DNA of 64,000 bases, taken from contig NZ_CP009459.1 of the NCBI RefSeq assembly GCF_000758325.1, forward strand, positions 4,402,001 to 4,466,000. The letters are read 5' to 3'. Position 1 is the stretch's first letter. Every line of letters starts with the position of its first letter. Both the position numbers and the translations under genes were made by a program. The notes under the pieces were generated by a model that searched no databases, had not been told where the DNA came from, and saw only the letters and a list, made by a program, of their open reading frames with translations. The stretch is from Cedecea neteri. GTDB taxonomy: Bacteria > Pseudomonadota > Gammaproteobacteria > Enterobacterales > Enterobacteriaceae. Shown here in pieces: positions 31,326-42,364 of the stretch.

Positions 31326-34300
31326 ATGGCGAATTTTTTCATTTCTCGCCCCATTTTTGCCTGGGTGCTGGCAATTTTGCTTTGCCTGACCGGGGCACTG
31401 GCTATTTTTTCACTGCCCGTCGAACAATATCCCGACCTTGCGCCGCCCAATGTAAGGATCACCGCCAACTATCCGGGTGCTTCCGCACAAACCCTGGAAA
31501 ACACCGTCACGCAGGTGATAGAGCAAAGCATGACCGGCCTGGACAACATGATGTACATGTCGTCCCAAAGCAGCAGCGCCGGTCAGGCCACCATTACCCT
31601 GAGCTTTAAGGCCGGGACCGATCCTGACTCTGCGGTACAGCAGGTGCAAAACCAGCTGCAATCTGCGGTAAGAAAGCTGCCGCAGGACGTGCAGACTCAG
31701 GGCGTCACGGTGAACAAAACCGGTGACACCAATATTCTGATGGTGGCCTTTGTTTCCACAGACGGCAGCATGGATAAGCAGGACATTGCCGACTACGTGG
31801 CCAGTAACGTGCAGGATCCGATGAGCCGCGTGAACGGCGTCGGCAGCGTCGATGCTTACGGCTCGCAGTATTCCATGCGTATCTGGCTCGACCCGAATAA
31901 GCTCATCAACTACCAGATGACCACCCAGGACGTGGTCACCGCCATCAAATCCCAGAATGCGCAAATTGCCGTGGGCCAGCTTGGCGGCACGCCGGCGCTG
32001 GACAAACAGGCGCTGAACGCCACCATCAACGCCCAGTCGCTCCTGCAAACGCCACAGCAGTTCAAAGACATTACGCTGAGGGTGAATCAGGATGGCTCGC
32101 TGGTGACGCTGGGGGATGTGGCAGACGTTGAGATGGGGGCGGAAAAATATGACTTCCTGAGCACCTACAACGGGCAACCGGCTTCAGGGCTGGGCATTAA
32201 GCTGGCTTCCGGTGCCAACGAAATGGAAACCGACAAGCTGGCCCGCGCCAAAATCGAAGAGCTTTCGCAGTTTTTCCCTCACGGCCTGGAAGCCAAAATC
32301 GCCTACGAAACTTCCCCGTTCGTTAAAGCCTCAATCACCGACGTGGTGAAAACGCTGCTGGAAGCGATTCTGCTGGTGTTCCTGGTGATGTACCTGTTCC
32401 TGCAAAACTTCCGCGCCACGCTTATCCCAACGATTGCCGTCCCGGTGGTGCTGCTCGGCACCTTTGCCGTGCTATATGTCTTTGGCTACAGCATTAACAC
32501 GCTGACGATGTTCGCCACCGTGCTGGCTATCGGCCTGCTGGTGGATGACGCCATCGTGGTAGTAGAAAACGTCGAGCGAATTATGAGCGAGGAAGGTCTC
32601 TCCCCTCGGGAGGCGACCCGCAAATCCATGGGCCAAATCCAGGGAGCGCTGGTCGGCATCGCCATGGTGCTCTCCGCCGTATTCGTGCCGATGGCGTTCT
32701 TTGGCGGCACAACCGGGGCGATTTACCGCCAGTTCTCGGTCACTATCGTTGCCGCCATGGTGCTGTCGGTGCTGGTGGCGATGATCCTCACCCCAGCCCT
32801 GTGTGCAACCATTCTTAAGCCGCTGCATAAAGGCGAGCATCACGGCCAGAGAGGCTTCTTTGGCTGGTTTAACCGCACTTTTAACCGCAGCGCCGAACGC
32901 TACGAAAACGGCGTGGCCAGAATCCTCGCCCGCAGCCTGCGCTGGATGCTGATTTATGCCCTACTGCTTGGCGGCATGGTGTTCCTGTTCCTCAAACTGC
33001 CGACGTCATTCCTGCCCCAGGAAGACCGCGGCGTGTTCACCACTTCAGTGCAGCTTCCGAGCGGCGCAACACAGCAGCAGACAACCAAAGTGGTACAGCA
33101 GGTGGAACAGTATTACCTCACCAAAGAAAAAGACAACGTCGTGTCAGTGTTCTCCACCATTGGCGCAGGCCCCGGCGGGAACGGGCAAAACGTGGCTCGA
33201 ATGTTTATTCGTCTGAAGGACTGGGACGAACGCAGCGCCGACGGCAGTTCGTTTGCCATCATTGAGCGAGCCACCAAAGCCTTTAATAAAATCAAAGAAG
33301 CGCGCGTCATTGCCAGCAGCCCGCCAGCGATTAACGGCCTCGGCAACGCCGCAGGTTTTGATATGGAACTGCAGGATCACGGCGGCGCGGGGCACGATGC
33401 ACTCATGCAGGCGCGTGATCAGCTGTTAGAAATGGCCGGCAGCAACCCGCAGCTTACGCGAGTGCGCCACAACGGCCTGGACGACAGCCCGCAGCTGCAA
33501 ATCGATATCGATCAGCGTAAGGCTCAGGCGCTGGGCGTCTCAATTGATGATATCAACAACACTCTGCAAACAGCCTGGGGCTCAAGCTATGTGAATGACT
33601 TTATGGATCGCGGGCGCGTGAAGAAGGTGTATGTCCAGGCGGCGGCCAAATACCGCATGCTGCCGGACGATATCAACAGTTGGTACGTACGGAATAAAAC
33701 CGGCAGCATGGTGCCGTTCTCCGCCTTTGCGACCTCACGCTGGGAAACGGGTTCGCCTCGTCTGGAGCGCTACAACGGCTATTCCGCGCTGGAAATTGTC
33801 GGTGAAGCGGCACCTGGGCTAAGTACCGGTACCGCCATGGACATTATGGAGCAGTTGGTCAGCAAACTGCCGAATGGTTTCGGCCTTGAGTGGACGGGCA
33901 TGTCTTACCAGGAGCGCTTATCCGGCGCGCAGGCCCCTGCCCTGTATGCTATTTCACTGCTGGTTGTATTCCTGTGCCTTGCGGCGCTGTACGAGAGCTG
34001 GTCCGTGCCGTTCTCCGTCATGCTGGTCGTCCCGCTTGGGGTGATTGGCGCCCTGTTCGCCACCTGGATGCGGGGCCTTGAGAATGACGTTTACTTCCAG
34101 GTCGGGCTGCTAACGGTGATCGGCCTTTCGGCGAAAAACGCCATTTTGATCGTCGAATTTGCCAACGACCTGAACGCCAAAGGCCAGGACCTGGTTGCCG
34201 CCACGCTTGAGGCCTGCCGCCAGCGACTGCGCCCGATATTAATGACCTCCCTGGCGTTTATTTTCGGGGTTCTGCCGATGGCGACCAGCACCGGGGCGGG

Positions 34301-34436
34301 CTCCGGCAGCCAGCATGCGGTAGGCACCGGCGTGATGGGCGGGATGATCTCCGCCACCGTGCTGGCCATCTTCTTTGTGCCGCTGTTCTTTGTCCTGGTG
34401 CGCAGACGCTTCCCGCTGAAAGAGCACCACGACTAA
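31326..34436 (+). CDS. acrD: RND multidrug efflux pump AcrD
   Basis: AcrD is the inner-membrane proton/drug antiporter that, with AcrA and TolC, exports aminoglycosides and other polar drugs. The RND signature [14 protein letters not shown] opens the protein. Proton-relay aspartates lie in [16 protein letters not shown] near 407-408, with a relay lysine in [13 protein letters not shown] near 940. Length is 1036 residues (1037 in E. coli). Orthology to AcrD rather than AcrB rests on position after narQ and the sequence. No periplasmic adaptor gene is adjacent. Confidence 0.95.
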   Translation: MANFFISRPIFAWVLAILLCLTGALAIFSLPVEQYPDLAPPNVRITANYPGASAQTLENTVTQVIEQSMTGLDNMMYMSSQSSSAGQATITLSFKAGTDPDSAVQQVQNQLQSAVRKLPQDVQTQGVTVNKTGDTNILMVAFVSTDGSMDKQDIADYVASNVQDPMSRVNGVGSVDAYGSQYSMRIWLDPNKLINYQMTTQDVVTAIKSQNAQIAVGQLGGTPALDKQALNATINAQSLLQTPQQFKDITLRVNQDGSLVTLGDVADVEMGAEKYDFLSTYNGQPASGLGIKLASGANEMETDKLARAKIEELSQFFPHGLEAKIAYETSPFVKASITDVVKTLLEAILLVFLVMYLFLQNFRATLIPTIAVPVVLLGTFAVLYVFGYSINTLTMFATVLAIGLLVDDAIVVVENVERIMSEEGLSPREATRKSMGQIQGALVGIAMVLSAVFVPMAFFGGTTGAIYRQFSVTIVAAMVLSVLVAMILTPALCATILKPLHKGEHHGQRGFFGWFNRTFNRSAERYENGVARILARSLRWMLIYALLLGGMVFLFLKLPTSFLPQEDRGVFTTSVQLPSGATQQQTTKVVQQVEQYYLTKEKDNVVSVFSTIGAGPGGNGQNVARMFIRLKDWDERSADGSSFAIIERATKAFNKIKEARVIASSPPAINGLGNAAGFDMELQDHGGAGHDALMQARDQLLEMAGSNPQLTRVRHNGLDDSPQLQIDIDQRKAQALGVSIDDINNTLQTAWGSSYVNDFMDRGRVKKVYVQAAAKYRMLPDDINSWYVRNKTGSMVPFSAFATSRWETGSPRLERYNGYSALEIVGEAAPGLSTGTAMDIMEQLVSKLPNGFGLEWTGMSYQERLSGAQAPALYAISLLVVFLCLAALYESWSVPFSVMLVVPLGVIGALFATWMRGLENDVYFQVGLLTVIGLSAKNAILIVEFANDLNAKGQDLVAATLEACRQRLRPILMTSLAFIFGVLPMATSTGAGSGSQHAVGTGVMGGMISATVLAIFFVPLFFVLVRRRFPLKEHHD

Positions 34437-34456
34437 ACTCCCGGGCAATAAGCCAC

Positions 34457-34487
34457 AAAAAAGGCGACCTTTTCAGGTCGCCTTTTT
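34457..34487. terminator. acrD terminator
   Basis: AAAAGGCGACCT pairs with AGGTCGCCTTTT around four bases, with A and T runs on the sides, 20 bases after the acrD stop. It could also end ypfM transcripts from the other strand. Confidence 0.9.
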
Positions 34488-34549
34488 GCTGATGTTCGCA
34501 GAGTATTCAGTACCAGAATATCGCGCCGTTACTTTTTATGCCGGAACGC

Positions 34550-34609
34550 TTATTTGCGCAACATACCTTCGATGAAGTCTTTCCACTGCCCTAATTCGTG
34601 CTCGATCAT
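34550..34609 (-). CDS. ypfM: Small protein YpfM (19 residues)
   Basis: The minus strand encodes MIEHELGQWKDFIEGMLRK, ended by TAA, preceded by GAGAGGCGGTT which contains an AGG-rich ribosome site. It differs from E. coli YpfM, as I recall it, at only a few positions, and it sits at the same place, antisense between acrD and yffB. Its function is unknown. The remainder of 34437-34811 holds the acrD terminator and the yffB upstream region. Confidence 0.85.
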   Translation of the reverse strand: MIEHELGQWKDFIEGMLRK

Positions 34610-34811
34610 AACCGCCTCTCTTGATGTTGGCGCAAGTATACGCGGATATATCCTGCAGTTGAACTTTTTTTGAGCGATCAACTGTTGAGCAACATCACAA
34701 ATATATCGTTAGCAGAATAACGGTTTAGCGCTGAATCGTGGCTCGATAATTCCCCTTACCTGCGGCAGAATGGTTGCCCTCTGGCAAACTAAAACGGAAC
34801 CGACCGCCACT

Positions 34812-35168
34812 ATGATCACCATGTACGGCATTAAAAACTGCGACACCATCAAAAAGGCGCGCCGCTTTTTAGAATCTCAGGGCGTGGATTACCAGTTTCA
34901 CGACTATCGTGCCGACGGGCTGGACGCTGCATTGCTGAACAGCTTCATCGCTGAGCTTGGTTGGGAAGCGCTGCTAAATACGCGGGGTACGACGTGGCGC
35001 AAGCTGGATGAAGCCCATCGCGCATCCATTAATGACGCACAAAGCGCGGCGGCGCTGATGCTGGAGATGCCGGCAATCATCAAACGCCCATTGCTCTGCG
35101 CGCCCGGTCAGCCTATGCTGCTGGGTTTCAACGAAACTCATTATCAGCAGTTTATCAACGAGGTATAG
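34812..35168 (+). CDS. yffB: ArsC/Spx-family protein YffB
   Basis: A thioredoxin-fold protein of the ArsC/Spx family; it is thought to be a glutathione-dependent thiol reductase, but its substrate is not known. The single active-site cysteine is C10 in [11 protein letters not shown]. The ATG at 34812 gives 118 residues as in E. coli; the frame extends 14 codons upstream without a ribosome site. dapE begins four bases after the stop, so they are likely cotranscribed. Confidence 0.92.
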   Translation: MITMYGIKNCDTIKKARRFLESQGVDYQFHDYRADGLDAALLNSFIAELGWEALLNTRGTTWRKLDEAHRASINDAQSAAALMLEMPAIIKRPLLCAPGQPMLLGFNETHYQQFINEV

Positions 35169-35172
35169 TCTT

Positions 35173-36300
35173 ATGTCCTGCCCGGTTATTGAGCTGACGC
35201 AACAGCTTATTCGTCGTCCTTCCCTGAGCCCCGATGATGCCGGTTGCCAGGCGCTGCTGATTGAGCGCCTGCGCGCGATTGGTTTTACCGTTGAACACAT
35301 GGATTTTGGCGACACCCAGAACTTCTGGGCCTGGCGTGGGCAGGGTGAGACACTGGCGTTTGCCGGGCACACCGATGTGGTACCGTCAGGGGATGCCGAC
35401 CGCTGGATCAACCCGCCGTTTGAACCCACCATTCGCGACGGAATGCTGTTTGGCCGCGGCGCGGCGGACATGAAAGGTTCGCTGGCGGCGATGGTCGTGG
35501 CGGCTGAACGTTTTGTGGCCCAGCACCCCAACCATAAAGGCCGTCTGGCGTTCCTGATTACCTCCGACGAAGAAGCCAGCGCAACCAACGGTACCGTGAA
35601 GGTTGTTGAAGCCCTGATGGCGCGCCGCGAGCGTCTGGACTACTGCCTGGTTGGCGAGCCGTCCAGTACCGAAGTCGTTGGCGATGTGGTGAAAAATGGC
35701 CGCCGCGGCTCTCTGACCTGTAACCTGACCATTCACGGCGTCCAGGGCCACGTTGCTTATCCGCATCTGGCGGATAACCCGGTGCATCGCGCAGCGCCAA
35801 TGCTGGCAGAGCTGACGGGCATTGAGTGGGATAAGGGCAACGAGTTCTTCCCGGCCACCAGCATGCAGATTGCCAATGTTAAAGCCGGGACCGGCAGCAA
35901 CAACGTTATTCCAGGCGATATGTTTGTGCAGTTTAACTTCCGCTTCAGTACCGAGCTGACCGATGAGGACATCAAGCAGCGCGTTATCGCCCTGCTGGAT
36001 AAGTACGAACTGCGCTACACCGTCGAGTGGTGGCTTTCCGGTCTGCCGTTCCTGACGTCACGCGGTAAGCTGGTGGATGCGGTAGTGAACGCCGTTGAGC
36101 ACTATAATGAAATTAAACCGCAGCTGTTAACCACGGGCGGTACATCTGACGGGCGCTTTATCGCCCGCATGGGGGCTCAGGTTGTTGAACTGGGGCCGGT
36201 AAATGCCACCATTCATAAAATCAATGAATGCGTCAACGCCGCCGACCTGCAGCTGTTGGCCCGGATGTATCAGCGCATTATGGAACAGCTTGTCGCCTGA
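35173..36300 (+). CDS. dapE: Succinyl-diaminopimelate desuccinylase
   Basis: DapE removes succinate from N-succinyl-LL-diaminopimelate on the path to lysine and peptidoglycan. It is a di-zinc M20 peptidase-fold enzyme: the first metal histidine is in [12 protein letters not shown] near 66, the bridging aspartate in RGAADMKGS near 100 and the catalytic glutamate in SDEEAS near 134. Length is 375 residues as in E. coli. It lies between yffB and ypfN on the same strand. Confidence 0.97.
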   Translation: MSCPVIELTQQLIRRPSLSPDDAGCQALLIERLRAIGFTVEHMDFGDTQNFWAWRGQGETLAFAGHTDVVPSGDADRWINPPFEPTIRDGMLFGRGAADMKGSLAAMVVAAERFVAQHPNHKGRLAFLITSDEEASATNGTVKVVEALMARRERLDYCLVGEPSSTEVVGDVVKNGRRGSLTCNLTIHGVQGHVAYPHLADNPVHRAAPMLAELTGIEWDKGNEFFPATSMQIANVKAGTGSNNVIPGDMFVQFNFRFSTELTDEDIKQRVIALLDKYELRYTVEWWLSGLPFLTSRGKLVDAVVNAVEHYNEIKPQLLTTGGTSDGRFIARMGAQVVELGPVNATIHKINECVNAADLQLLARMYQRIMEQLVA

Positions 36301-36327
36301 CGGGCAACCAACTGAAGAGGTATCAGC

Positions 36328-36516
36328 ATGGAATGGCTATCGCATTACTGGTGGATTATTGTCCTGGTGTTATTACTGGGGATTTTTATTAACGTCATTA
36401 AAGACCTGAACCGAATCGATCCGAAGAAGTACATGGCAGACAAGCCTGAGCTTCCGCCACATCGTGATTTCAACGATAAGTGGGATGACGAGGACGACTG
36501 GCCTAAGAAGAAATAG
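36328..36516 (+). CDS. ypfN: Small membrane protein YpfN (UPF0370)
   Basis: A 62-residue protein with one N-terminal membrane helix (about residues 4-26) and an acidic, lysine-containing tail ([13 protein letters not shown]). The family is UPF0370, of unknown function. It follows dapE by 27 bases with GAAGAGG before its ATG and ends at a strong hairpin. Confidence 0.9.
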   Translation: MEWLSHYWWIIVLVLLLGIFINVIKDLNRIDPKKYMADKPELPPHRDFNDKWDDEDDWPKKK

Positions 36517-36521
36517 CAGTC

Positions 36522-36553
36522 CGCCTCACTCCGGGCGATTCCGGAGTGAGGCG
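36522..36553. terminator. Bidirectional hairpin between ypfN and ypfH
   Basis: CGCCTCACTCCGG pairs perfectly with CCGGAGTGAGGCG around six bases. No long T run follows, but the 13-base stem between convergent genes suits a terminator. Confidence 0.7.
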
Positions 36554-36558
36554 CATAT

Positions 36559-37254
36559 TTACAGCAGCTCTATCAAATCATCATCCTTCGGCGCCGCGCC
36601 GCCGCTCAAAGCCTCATCGAAATAGTGCTTCGGCACGGTGTAGCGCAGGTGATCCAGCGCCGCCTTCATGCTGCGGTCATCGATCGCATGCCCCAGATCG
36701 TCAATCAAATCCAGCGTCACGTCTCCGCCCAGGCTAAGTAACTTCTCGGCCGCATCCACCGCGTGCGTCGCGTGGATCACTTTGTCGTTATCGCCGTGGA
36801 TCAGATGGATCGTGGTACTGGTGGAGGCCTGCTGCGGCAGCTCCGCATAACGCCCGCTGAAAGCAATGACCCGAGCCGAAAGACCCGGCTGAGCCTTAAT
36901 GCTTTCCAGCGCCATAATGGCTCCCTGCGAGAAACCAATTAGCGCCGTAGCCGTGGGCGGCACACCGCTTTGCCGCTGCCAGTCACGCACGGCTTCAATA
37001 AACTCAGGCATCGCGGCATCCACGCGTTGCTGACGGTTGTCTTCCGTCACGCCTGCCACGGAAAACCACTCCCGGCCTGCGCCGCCTGGACCAGGGCCGC
37101 TAATACTGACCACCAGTGCGTCAGGAAACTCTGGCGCAAACCAGCTCCCAATTTCGCCCATGGCTTTGGCCGTGTCGCCTACGCCGTGAAACAGCAGTAT
37201 CAGCTGGCTGGCCGGCGTTGCGGGGCTTTGGACAACAAAATGGTCATGTTTCAT
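36559..37254 (-). CDS. ypfH: Esterase/carboxylesterase YpfH
   Basis: An alpha/beta-hydrolase with esterase activity on short acyl esters in E. coli; its natural role is unknown. The nucleophile serine is in GFSQGAIM near residue 113, the oxyanion segment is LLFHGVGD near 22, and the catalytic histidine is in DLGHAID near 202. The ATG at 37254 follows AGGAG by 6 bases and gives 231 residues; an 18-codon upstream extension is not supported. Confidence 0.92.
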   Translation of the reverse strand: MKHDHFVVQSPATPASQLILLFHGVGDTAKAMGEIGSWFAPEFPDALVVSISGPGPGGAGREWFSVAGVTEDNRQQRVDAAMPEFIEAVRDWQRQSGVPPTATALIGFSQGAIMALESIKAQPGLSARVIAFSGRYAELPQQASTSTTIHLIHGDNDKVIHATHAVDAAEKLLSLGGDVTLDLIDDLGHAIDDRSMKAALDHLRYTVPKHYFDEALSGGAAPKDDDLIELL

Positions 37255-37326
37255 GGCTTTCTCCTGGTTAATGGAGACAACTATACGCCGCTGCATGGGG
37301 ATGACCATGCCGTTTCATTGAACAAG

Positions 37327-39360
37327 TTAGTGGAATTTTTGCAATTGCATAATGCCGTTGTGCAGCTCAGCCGTGCGATCCCGATCGAGATTTTCCAACG
37401 CGCTTTGGGCTTCCTGACGCATTAGCGTAAGCAGGGCTTTTTTGCCGGAAAGCCCCAACCGCTGGCTGAGCGCCTCATTGCTTTCAAGTTGTTGCAGCCG
37501 CCCGCGAAGCGCATGCAGCGGTAAAACGGACGCCAGCAAAAGGCGATTCAACGCCCCCAGACAGGCTTCCAGCGGACGATGTGAGAAAGCAAAACCGGAT
37601 AACTCTTCCCAGTCTTCGGAACGCAAAGCAAATGAAGCATTCTCGGGTAAAGACAAAGCCAGCTCGAGCCACGTTTTCTGCCACGGCCAGTCTCGCTGTA
37701 ACCGCTGCCGCTCATTTTCCATCAGCGACTGGCCTTCTGGCGTCAGCGGCAATAACGCCATGGCGCTGTAGCAGCCGCTGCTGGCTTCTTTATGGCTGCC
37801 GATTCGAACCAGCTCAAACCCGCAGCGCTGCCAGAAGCGCCACAGTTCGTCGGTATAGCCGAAGCTGACCGAGAGATAATCACAGCGACGATTTACGGCC
37901 TGCCGTGCATGTTCAATCATGCCGGCACCGATATGCTCGCGCTGACGCAGAGGGTGAACCGCAATGCGGCTGACGCGCAATCCGCGAAGCGTAGCGGCCA
38001 GCGGGCTTCCACCGTGCGCCGCCAGCGATTGCGCCACCAGATTTCCTCTCGGGCGCCGGAACCCGGCCCACACGCTGCGGCTTAGATTTTCATCGAGTCC
38101 GCCCTCTTCGACCAGCCACAAGGCACCTGCGCACTGCTCTTCAATATTGGCCGCGATAAAATGCTGGCCTGGCGCATCAAGCATCCGCCGCCAGTCGAGC
38201 GGCGAGGTACGGTAATGTGCGCCCGAAAGCAGCCGGTACATCTGCTTTAATTGCTCAGGTTTACGCGGCCAGTCGGCCTGCTCAACATCCTGCAGAATGG
38301 GATCGCCTTGCGGGAATTGCTCCAGATCAGGCTCATCAAACAGCATGATCCTGTCGACCACTTGCTCCAGCGGATCGTTCAGCGCCCAGCGGATCGGCGT
38401 ATTCAATGTGAAGCGCTTGAGCGCCGGAAACGCCGCGCAGAACTTCAGTAAAAAACCGCGCCCGGTTCCCTCGTACCCCTGCACCGTCGTGGTCAGTAAA
38501 ACGCGGGGGAAACGCGCTATTAGCTGGCGTAACAGCGGGGCCGGAATCGCGGCGGCCTCGTCCACTATCAGCCAGTCATACGCCGGTAAGTCGTGCTCTG
38601 CGGCCAGCGCGTCCGGGGCCATAAATTGAAATGATTCGCCCGCATAGCTTGCCAGCACGTCGGTAGCTGCCTTCGCGGGAGCGGTGACCAAACAAGCGCC
38701 TGCGCTCCCGTTAACCAGCATTCCCGCCAGCGCAGATTTCCCCCGGCCTCTGGCCGCCGTCACCACCGCCACGCCGCGCTCCATCCCGGACAATTTATCG
38801 AGGATAGTAGCCTGTTCTTGCTCCGGTGCGCCGCTGGCGGGTTGCCAGACCGGGCGGTGAGCAAAAGCATTCAGGGAGAGTGACTCATGCTGCTGCCACA
38901 GGACGGCCTCTGAATCTTGCCGTACGCAGCGCTGAAGATGGGCAACAAAATGGGGGGTCGGAATCGCCTGTGGAGCATCGCTCCAGCGGCTGGAATCTTC
39001 ATCCGGCAGCGAGGCCCAGCGTGACCAGTCCGGCGTCAGCAGCAGCAGCCAACTGCTCGCTTTGAGCATCCCGGAAAGCGCAGCGAGAGCGGCGGCATCC
39101 AGCCCTCGCCTGGCATCAAAAACGGCATGCTGAAACTCACGCCCAAGCATGCTGCGCACCGCCGAGGGCGCACAATGCAAAGGCAGCTCAGGGGAAGAGC
39201 CAACCCACAGCCAGTCACCGGATAAAGAAGCAGACAGCGTGGCAACCTGCTCGCTGCTCCACTGACTCTCCCCGGCCAGCACCATCAACCGGCGGATGCC
39301 CGTCTGCTGCATATGCGCCGTTGCCTGCTGCATCGGCGCAACCAAAGTTCCGGCGGTCAT
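37327..39360 (-). CDS. tmcA: tRNA(Met) cytidine acetyltransferase TmcA
   Basis: TmcA makes N4-acetylcytidine at the wobble base of elongator tRNA-Met with acetyl-CoA and ATP. It has a helicase-like ATPase part with Walker A GRGKSALAG near residue 203 and Walker B WLIVDEAAAIP near 260, then a GNAT acetyltransferase part with IAVHPLRQREHIGAGM near 470. Length is 677 residues (671 in E. coli). It starts three bases after the ypfJ stop. Confidence 0.94.
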   Translation of the reverse strand: MTAGTLVAPMQQATAHMQQTGIRRLMVLAGESQWSSEQVATLSASLSGDWLWVGSSPELPLHCAPSAVRSMLGREFQHAVFDARRGLDAAALAALSGMLKASSWLLLLTPDWSRWASLPDEDSSRWSDAPQAIPTPHFVAHLQRCVRQDSEAVLWQQHESLSLNAFAHRPVWQPASGAPEQEQATILDKLSGMERGVAVVTAARGRGKSALAGMLVNGSAGACLVTAPAKAATDVLASYAGESFQFMAPDALAAEHDLPAYDWLIVDEAAAIPAPLLRQLIARFPRVLLTTTVQGYEGTGRGFLLKFCAAFPALKRFTLNTPIRWALNDPLEQVVDRIMLFDEPDLEQFPQGDPILQDVEQADWPRKPEQLKQMYRLLSGAHYRTSPLDWRRMLDAPGQHFIAANIEEQCAGALWLVEEGGLDENLSRSVWAGFRRPRGNLVAQSLAAHGGSPLAATLRGLRVSRIAVHPLRQREHIGAGMIEHARQAVNRRCDYLSVSFGYTDELWRFWQRCGFELVRIGSHKEASSGCYSAMALLPLTPEGQSLMENERQRLQRDWPWQKTWLELALSLPENASFALRSEDWEELSGFAFSHRPLEACLGALNRLLLASVLPLHALRGRLQQLESNEALSQRLGLSGKKALLTLMRQEAQSALENLDRDRTAELHNGIMQLQKFH

Positions 39361-39363
39361 CGA

Positions 39364-40242
39364 TTAACGGAGCGTATTGCCGAAGGTGTTGCACTGGGCC
39401 GGATCGCCGCTGTCAAAACCCCGTTTGAACCAGGTATAACGCTGCTCGGAAGTACCGTGGGTAAAGCTGTCCGGCACCACCCGGCCCTGACTTTGCTGCT
39501 GCAGGCGGTCGTCACCAATGGCTTCGGCAGCATTGAGCGCTTCTTTCAGGTCACCTGAATCGAGCACCTGCTGTTTCTGCATGCTGTTTCCCCAGACGCC
39601 AGCGAAGCAGTCGGCCTGAAGCTCCATTTTCACTGACAGGCGGTTAGCTTCGGCCTGGGAAGCATTCTGCTGCAGCTGGCGCACTTTCGGCTCGATACCC
39701 AACAGCTTCTGAACATGATGGCCAACTTCGTGGGCAATGACGTAGCCCTGGGCGAAATCCCCGCCCGCGCCAAGCTTGTTGCGCATATCGTCGTAGAAAG
39801 AGAGGTCGATATAAACGGTGCTGTCCGCCGGGCAATAGAACGGCCCCATCACGGACTGGCCGGTACCGCAGCCGGTGCGCGTTGCCCCGCGGTACATCAC
39901 CAGCTTAGGCTGCTGGTATGTGCGCCCCATTTTCTGGAAAATTTCACCCCAGGTATCTTCGGTTGTCGCCAAAATGACCGAGGTAAACTTTGCCGCTTCG
40001 TCGTCTTTCGGGCTGATGGAGCGCTGCTGGGAAGACTGCTGAGAAACCGGCGGCTCGCCGGACAGGAAGGAAGTAAGATCGACGCCGTAATAGCTTGCCA
40101 CAATGACCACGACCAGCAGCACCAGGCCACCTTTTCCGCGTGGGATTCGGAAACCACCGCCGCCCATGCTCATACCAGGGCCAGAGGCGTCATTGCGCCT
40201 GTCTTCTACATTGTCGCTTTCGCGACGTCCTTGCCAACGCAT
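39364..40242 (-). CDS. ypfJ: Putative zinc metalloprotease YpfJ
   Basis: A membrane-anchored protein of the YpfJ/zinc-metallopeptidase family with unknown substrate. One membrane helix lies near residues 38-58 and the zinc motif HEVGHH near residue 165. The ATG at 40242, with GAGGA upstream, gives 292 residues; an upstream in-frame start eight codons earlier is less likely. tmcA follows immediately. Confidence 0.9.
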   Translation of the reverse strand: MRWQGRRESDNVEDRRNDASGPGMSMGGGGFRIPRGKGGLVLLVVVIVASYYGVDLTSFLSGEPPVSQQSSQQRSISPKDDEAAKFTSVILATTEDTWGEIFQKMGRTYQQPKLVMYRGATRTGCGTGQSVMGPFYCPADSTVYIDLSFYDDMRNKLGAGGDFAQGYVIAHEVGHHVQKLLGIEPKVRQLQQNASQAEANRLSVKMELQADCFAGVWGNSMQKQQVLDSGDLKEALNAAEAIGDDRLQQQSQGRVVPDSFTHGTSEQRYTWFKRGFDSGDPAQCNTFGNTLR

Positions 40243-40326
40243 ACGCTCGTCCTCATTAACAATCACAACATATAATGGATAGATCGTAGGTGGTTACCGG
40301 CAGGATTACCATAAGAACAGACAGCG

Positions 40327-40355
40327 AAAAAACAGGGTGCGCAAAAACGCACCCT
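40327..40355 (-). terminator. purC terminator
   Basis: AGGGTGCG pairs with CGCACCCT around six bases and is followed on the minus strand by GTTTTTTC, 27 bases after the purC stop. Confidence 0.9.
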
Positions 40356-40381
40356 ATTGCGCAACGTAAACGATTGCGTGG

Positions 40382-41095
40382 TTAGTCTAATTTTACGCCG
40401 AGACGGTGAGCAACTTCCTCGTACGCTTCAATCAGGCCACCCAGGCTCTGGCGGAAACGGTCTTTATCCATTTTATCAAGGGTTTGCTTGTCCCACAGGC
40501 GGCTGCCGTCCGGGGAGAATTCGTCGCCCAGCACCACTTCACCTTTGAACAGGCCAAACTCTAGCTTGAAGTCAACGAGGATCAGGCCAGCGTCATCAAA
40601 CAGCTTGCTCAGCACGTCGTTAGCTTTGTAGCTCAGCTCGCGCATGCGGGCCAGATTCTCTTTGCTCACCCAACCAAAGGTTTCGCAGTAAGATTCATTG
40701 ACCATCGGGTCATGCATAGCGTCGTTTTTCAGGAACAGATCGAACAGCGGTGGGTTCAGCTCAATACCTTCTTCAATACCAAGGCGCTTCACCAGTGAAC
40801 CCGCGGCGCGATTACGAATCACGCATTCCACAGGCACCATGTCGAGCTTCTTCACCAGCACTTCGTTATCAGAAAGCAGCGCTTCCATCTGGGTCGGGAT
40901 ACCCGCTTCTTCCAGCTTGGCCATAATGAAATGGTTAAACTTGTTGTTTACCATGCCTTTACGGTCGAACTGCTCGATGCGCGCCCCGTCACCTGCTGAC
41001 GTATCGTTACGGAATTCGAGCACCAACAGATCCGGGTTTTCCGTACTGTAAACGGTCTTCGCTTTGCCGCGATACAACTCAGCTTGCTTTTGCAT
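40382..41095 (-). CDS. purC: SAICAR synthetase
   Basis: PurC joins aspartate to CAIR with ATP to give SAICAR, step eight of purine synthesis. The family signatures are visible as [18 protein letters not shown]-type region and [12 protein letters not shown] near residue 185. The ATG at 41095, with GGAGTGAGAAAG upstream, gives 237 residues as in E. coli. The upstream sequence has only a degenerate PurR-like site. An ERIC element separates it from bamC. Confidence 0.96.
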   Translation of the reverse strand: MQKQAELYRGKAKTVYSTENPDLLVLEFRNDTSAGDGARIEQFDRKGMVNNKFNHFIMAKLEEAGIPTQMEALLSDNEVLVKKLDMVPVECVIRNRAAGSLVKRLGIEEGIELNPPLFDLFLKNDAMHDPMVNESYCETFGWVSKENLARMRELSYKANDVLSKLFDDAGLILVDFKLEFGLFKGEVVLGDEFSPDGSRLWDKQTLDKMDKDRFRQSLGGLIEAYEEVAHRLGVKLD

Positions 41096-41141
41096 CTTTC
41101 TCACTCCAGGTATAGCGATCGCTTGCGCAATCGAAGGGGTT

Positions 41142-41264
<123 letters not shown>

Positions 41265-41285
41265 TCTACATAGGCCTAAATAAGA

Positions 41286-41307
41286 AGGGCCGGAATTAAC
41301 CGGCCCT
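41286..41307 (-). terminator. bamC terminator
   Basis: AGGGCCGG pairs with CCGGCCCT around six bases just after the bamC stop. The minus-strand tail, TCTTATTTA, is a weak T run, so some read-through to purC is likely. Confidence 0.65.
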
Positions 41308-41313
41308 GCTGTG

Positions 41314-42348
41314 TTACTTGCTGAATGCTGCCTGGAAGACAGCGACCAGCGCATCGTTCTGAGACTGCGTCAGCGGGTGCCCTTTCGGATCGATGAACTG
41401 CAGGCTGCTGCGGTTATCGAGGTCGCCAACCTGCAGCTTATAGTCGCCGTTGGTTAACCCTGGATCTTTCGCACCCAGGTCACTCCAGCTGCTGTCAGAC
41501 AGCGCTTTATAGGTCACCGAGATATTGCCCTGAGAACGGGTAGTATCGGTGACTTTCATGCCCGCTTTTTCAAGCGCGGCCGGCAGGCGGTTCCACACCA
41601 CGTTGAACGGCGCGCGAACGACCAGCATTGGCAGCCCGGTATCATCCGCTGCGCTCTGCACGTCAAGCTGTGCTGCGCTGCGGTTGTCCTGCGCATTCTG
41701 GCGGGTCGTTTCAGACTTATCGAGACCGGCACTGATGATGTTCAGCATTTGCGCACTGTAGCGCTGCAGAGATGAAGCATCCGCCACCGGCTTGCCGCCC
41801 TGCTCCAGGTTCAGCAGTTTAACGACGACTGACTGCTGGTAGCCCTGAGGCTGCACGCTAATCTGGTAGCGACCACGATACTGGACGTCTTCGTCAGCGC
41901 GGTTCCACTGAACCCAGTCGGTCGTCAGGGTCTGGCTGGCATCGTTACGTTGCGCAATAGCGTAGTTCCCGGCTTGCAGGATACTGACCACCTGAGGCCA
42001 CAGGCCGCTTGCCTTGTTAGCTTCAACCTGCAGCGTAGCGGTGTCACCGGTGAACTGAGTACGAGCCCCATTTACCAATGCCAGCGCCTGCGCCGGTGGA
42101 CGAATATCCAGCTGCTTGCCTACAGCACCGCTGCCGTTGGTGACCGGAATGTTGTAGTCGCCATTCTGAATCGGCAGGATCATCCCGGCCGGAGAGTGGA
42201 TTTCCGCAAGTGGGGTCGCATCCAGGTAGGACTCATCGCCGCTAACCTGGCGCTTGTAACGCTGATCGGAACTGCACGCCGCTAACAGCATGGCGAGCGA
42301 AACAACAGCAACTTTTGCCACCGTCGACTTCTGTACTGAGTAAGCCAT
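41314..42348 (-). CDS. bamC: Outer-membrane assembly lipoprotein BamC
   Basis: BamC is the lipoprotein of the BAM complex that helps insert beta-barrel proteins into the outer membrane. The lipobox LLAAC places the lipidated cysteine at residue 25; an unstructured BamD-binding region and two helix-grip domains follow. The ATG at 42348 gives 344 residues as in E. coli. It lies 16 bases after dapA and is probably cotranscribed. Confidence 0.95.
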   Translation of the reverse strand: MAYSVQKSTVAKVAVVSLAMLLAACSSDQRYKRQVSGDESYLDATPLAEIHSPAGMILPIQNGDYNIPVTNGSGAVGKQLDIRPPAQALALVNGARTQFTGDTATLQVEANKASGLWPQVVSILQAGNYAIAQRNDASQTLTTDWVQWNRADEDVQYRGRYQISVQPQGYQQSVVVKLLNLEQGGKPVADASSLQRYSAQMLNIISAGLDKSETTRQNAQDNRSAAQLDVQSAADDTGLPMLVVRAPFNVVWNRLPAALEKAGMKVTDTTRSQGNISVTYKALSDSSWSDLGAKDPGLTNGDYKLQVGDLDNRSSLQFIDPKGHPLTQSQNDALVAVFQAAFSK

Positions 42349-42364
42349 CAAATCTCCCTAAGCT

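Noticed and set aside
32472-32843. Minus-strand frame inside acrD (123 codons)
   Set aside because: Antisense shadow within a complete RND pump gene; no ribosome site.
41096-41141. PurR operator ahead of purC
   Set aside because: GCGCAAGCGATCGCTA has the core GCAANCG but misses several consensus positions, so it was not listed as a site.
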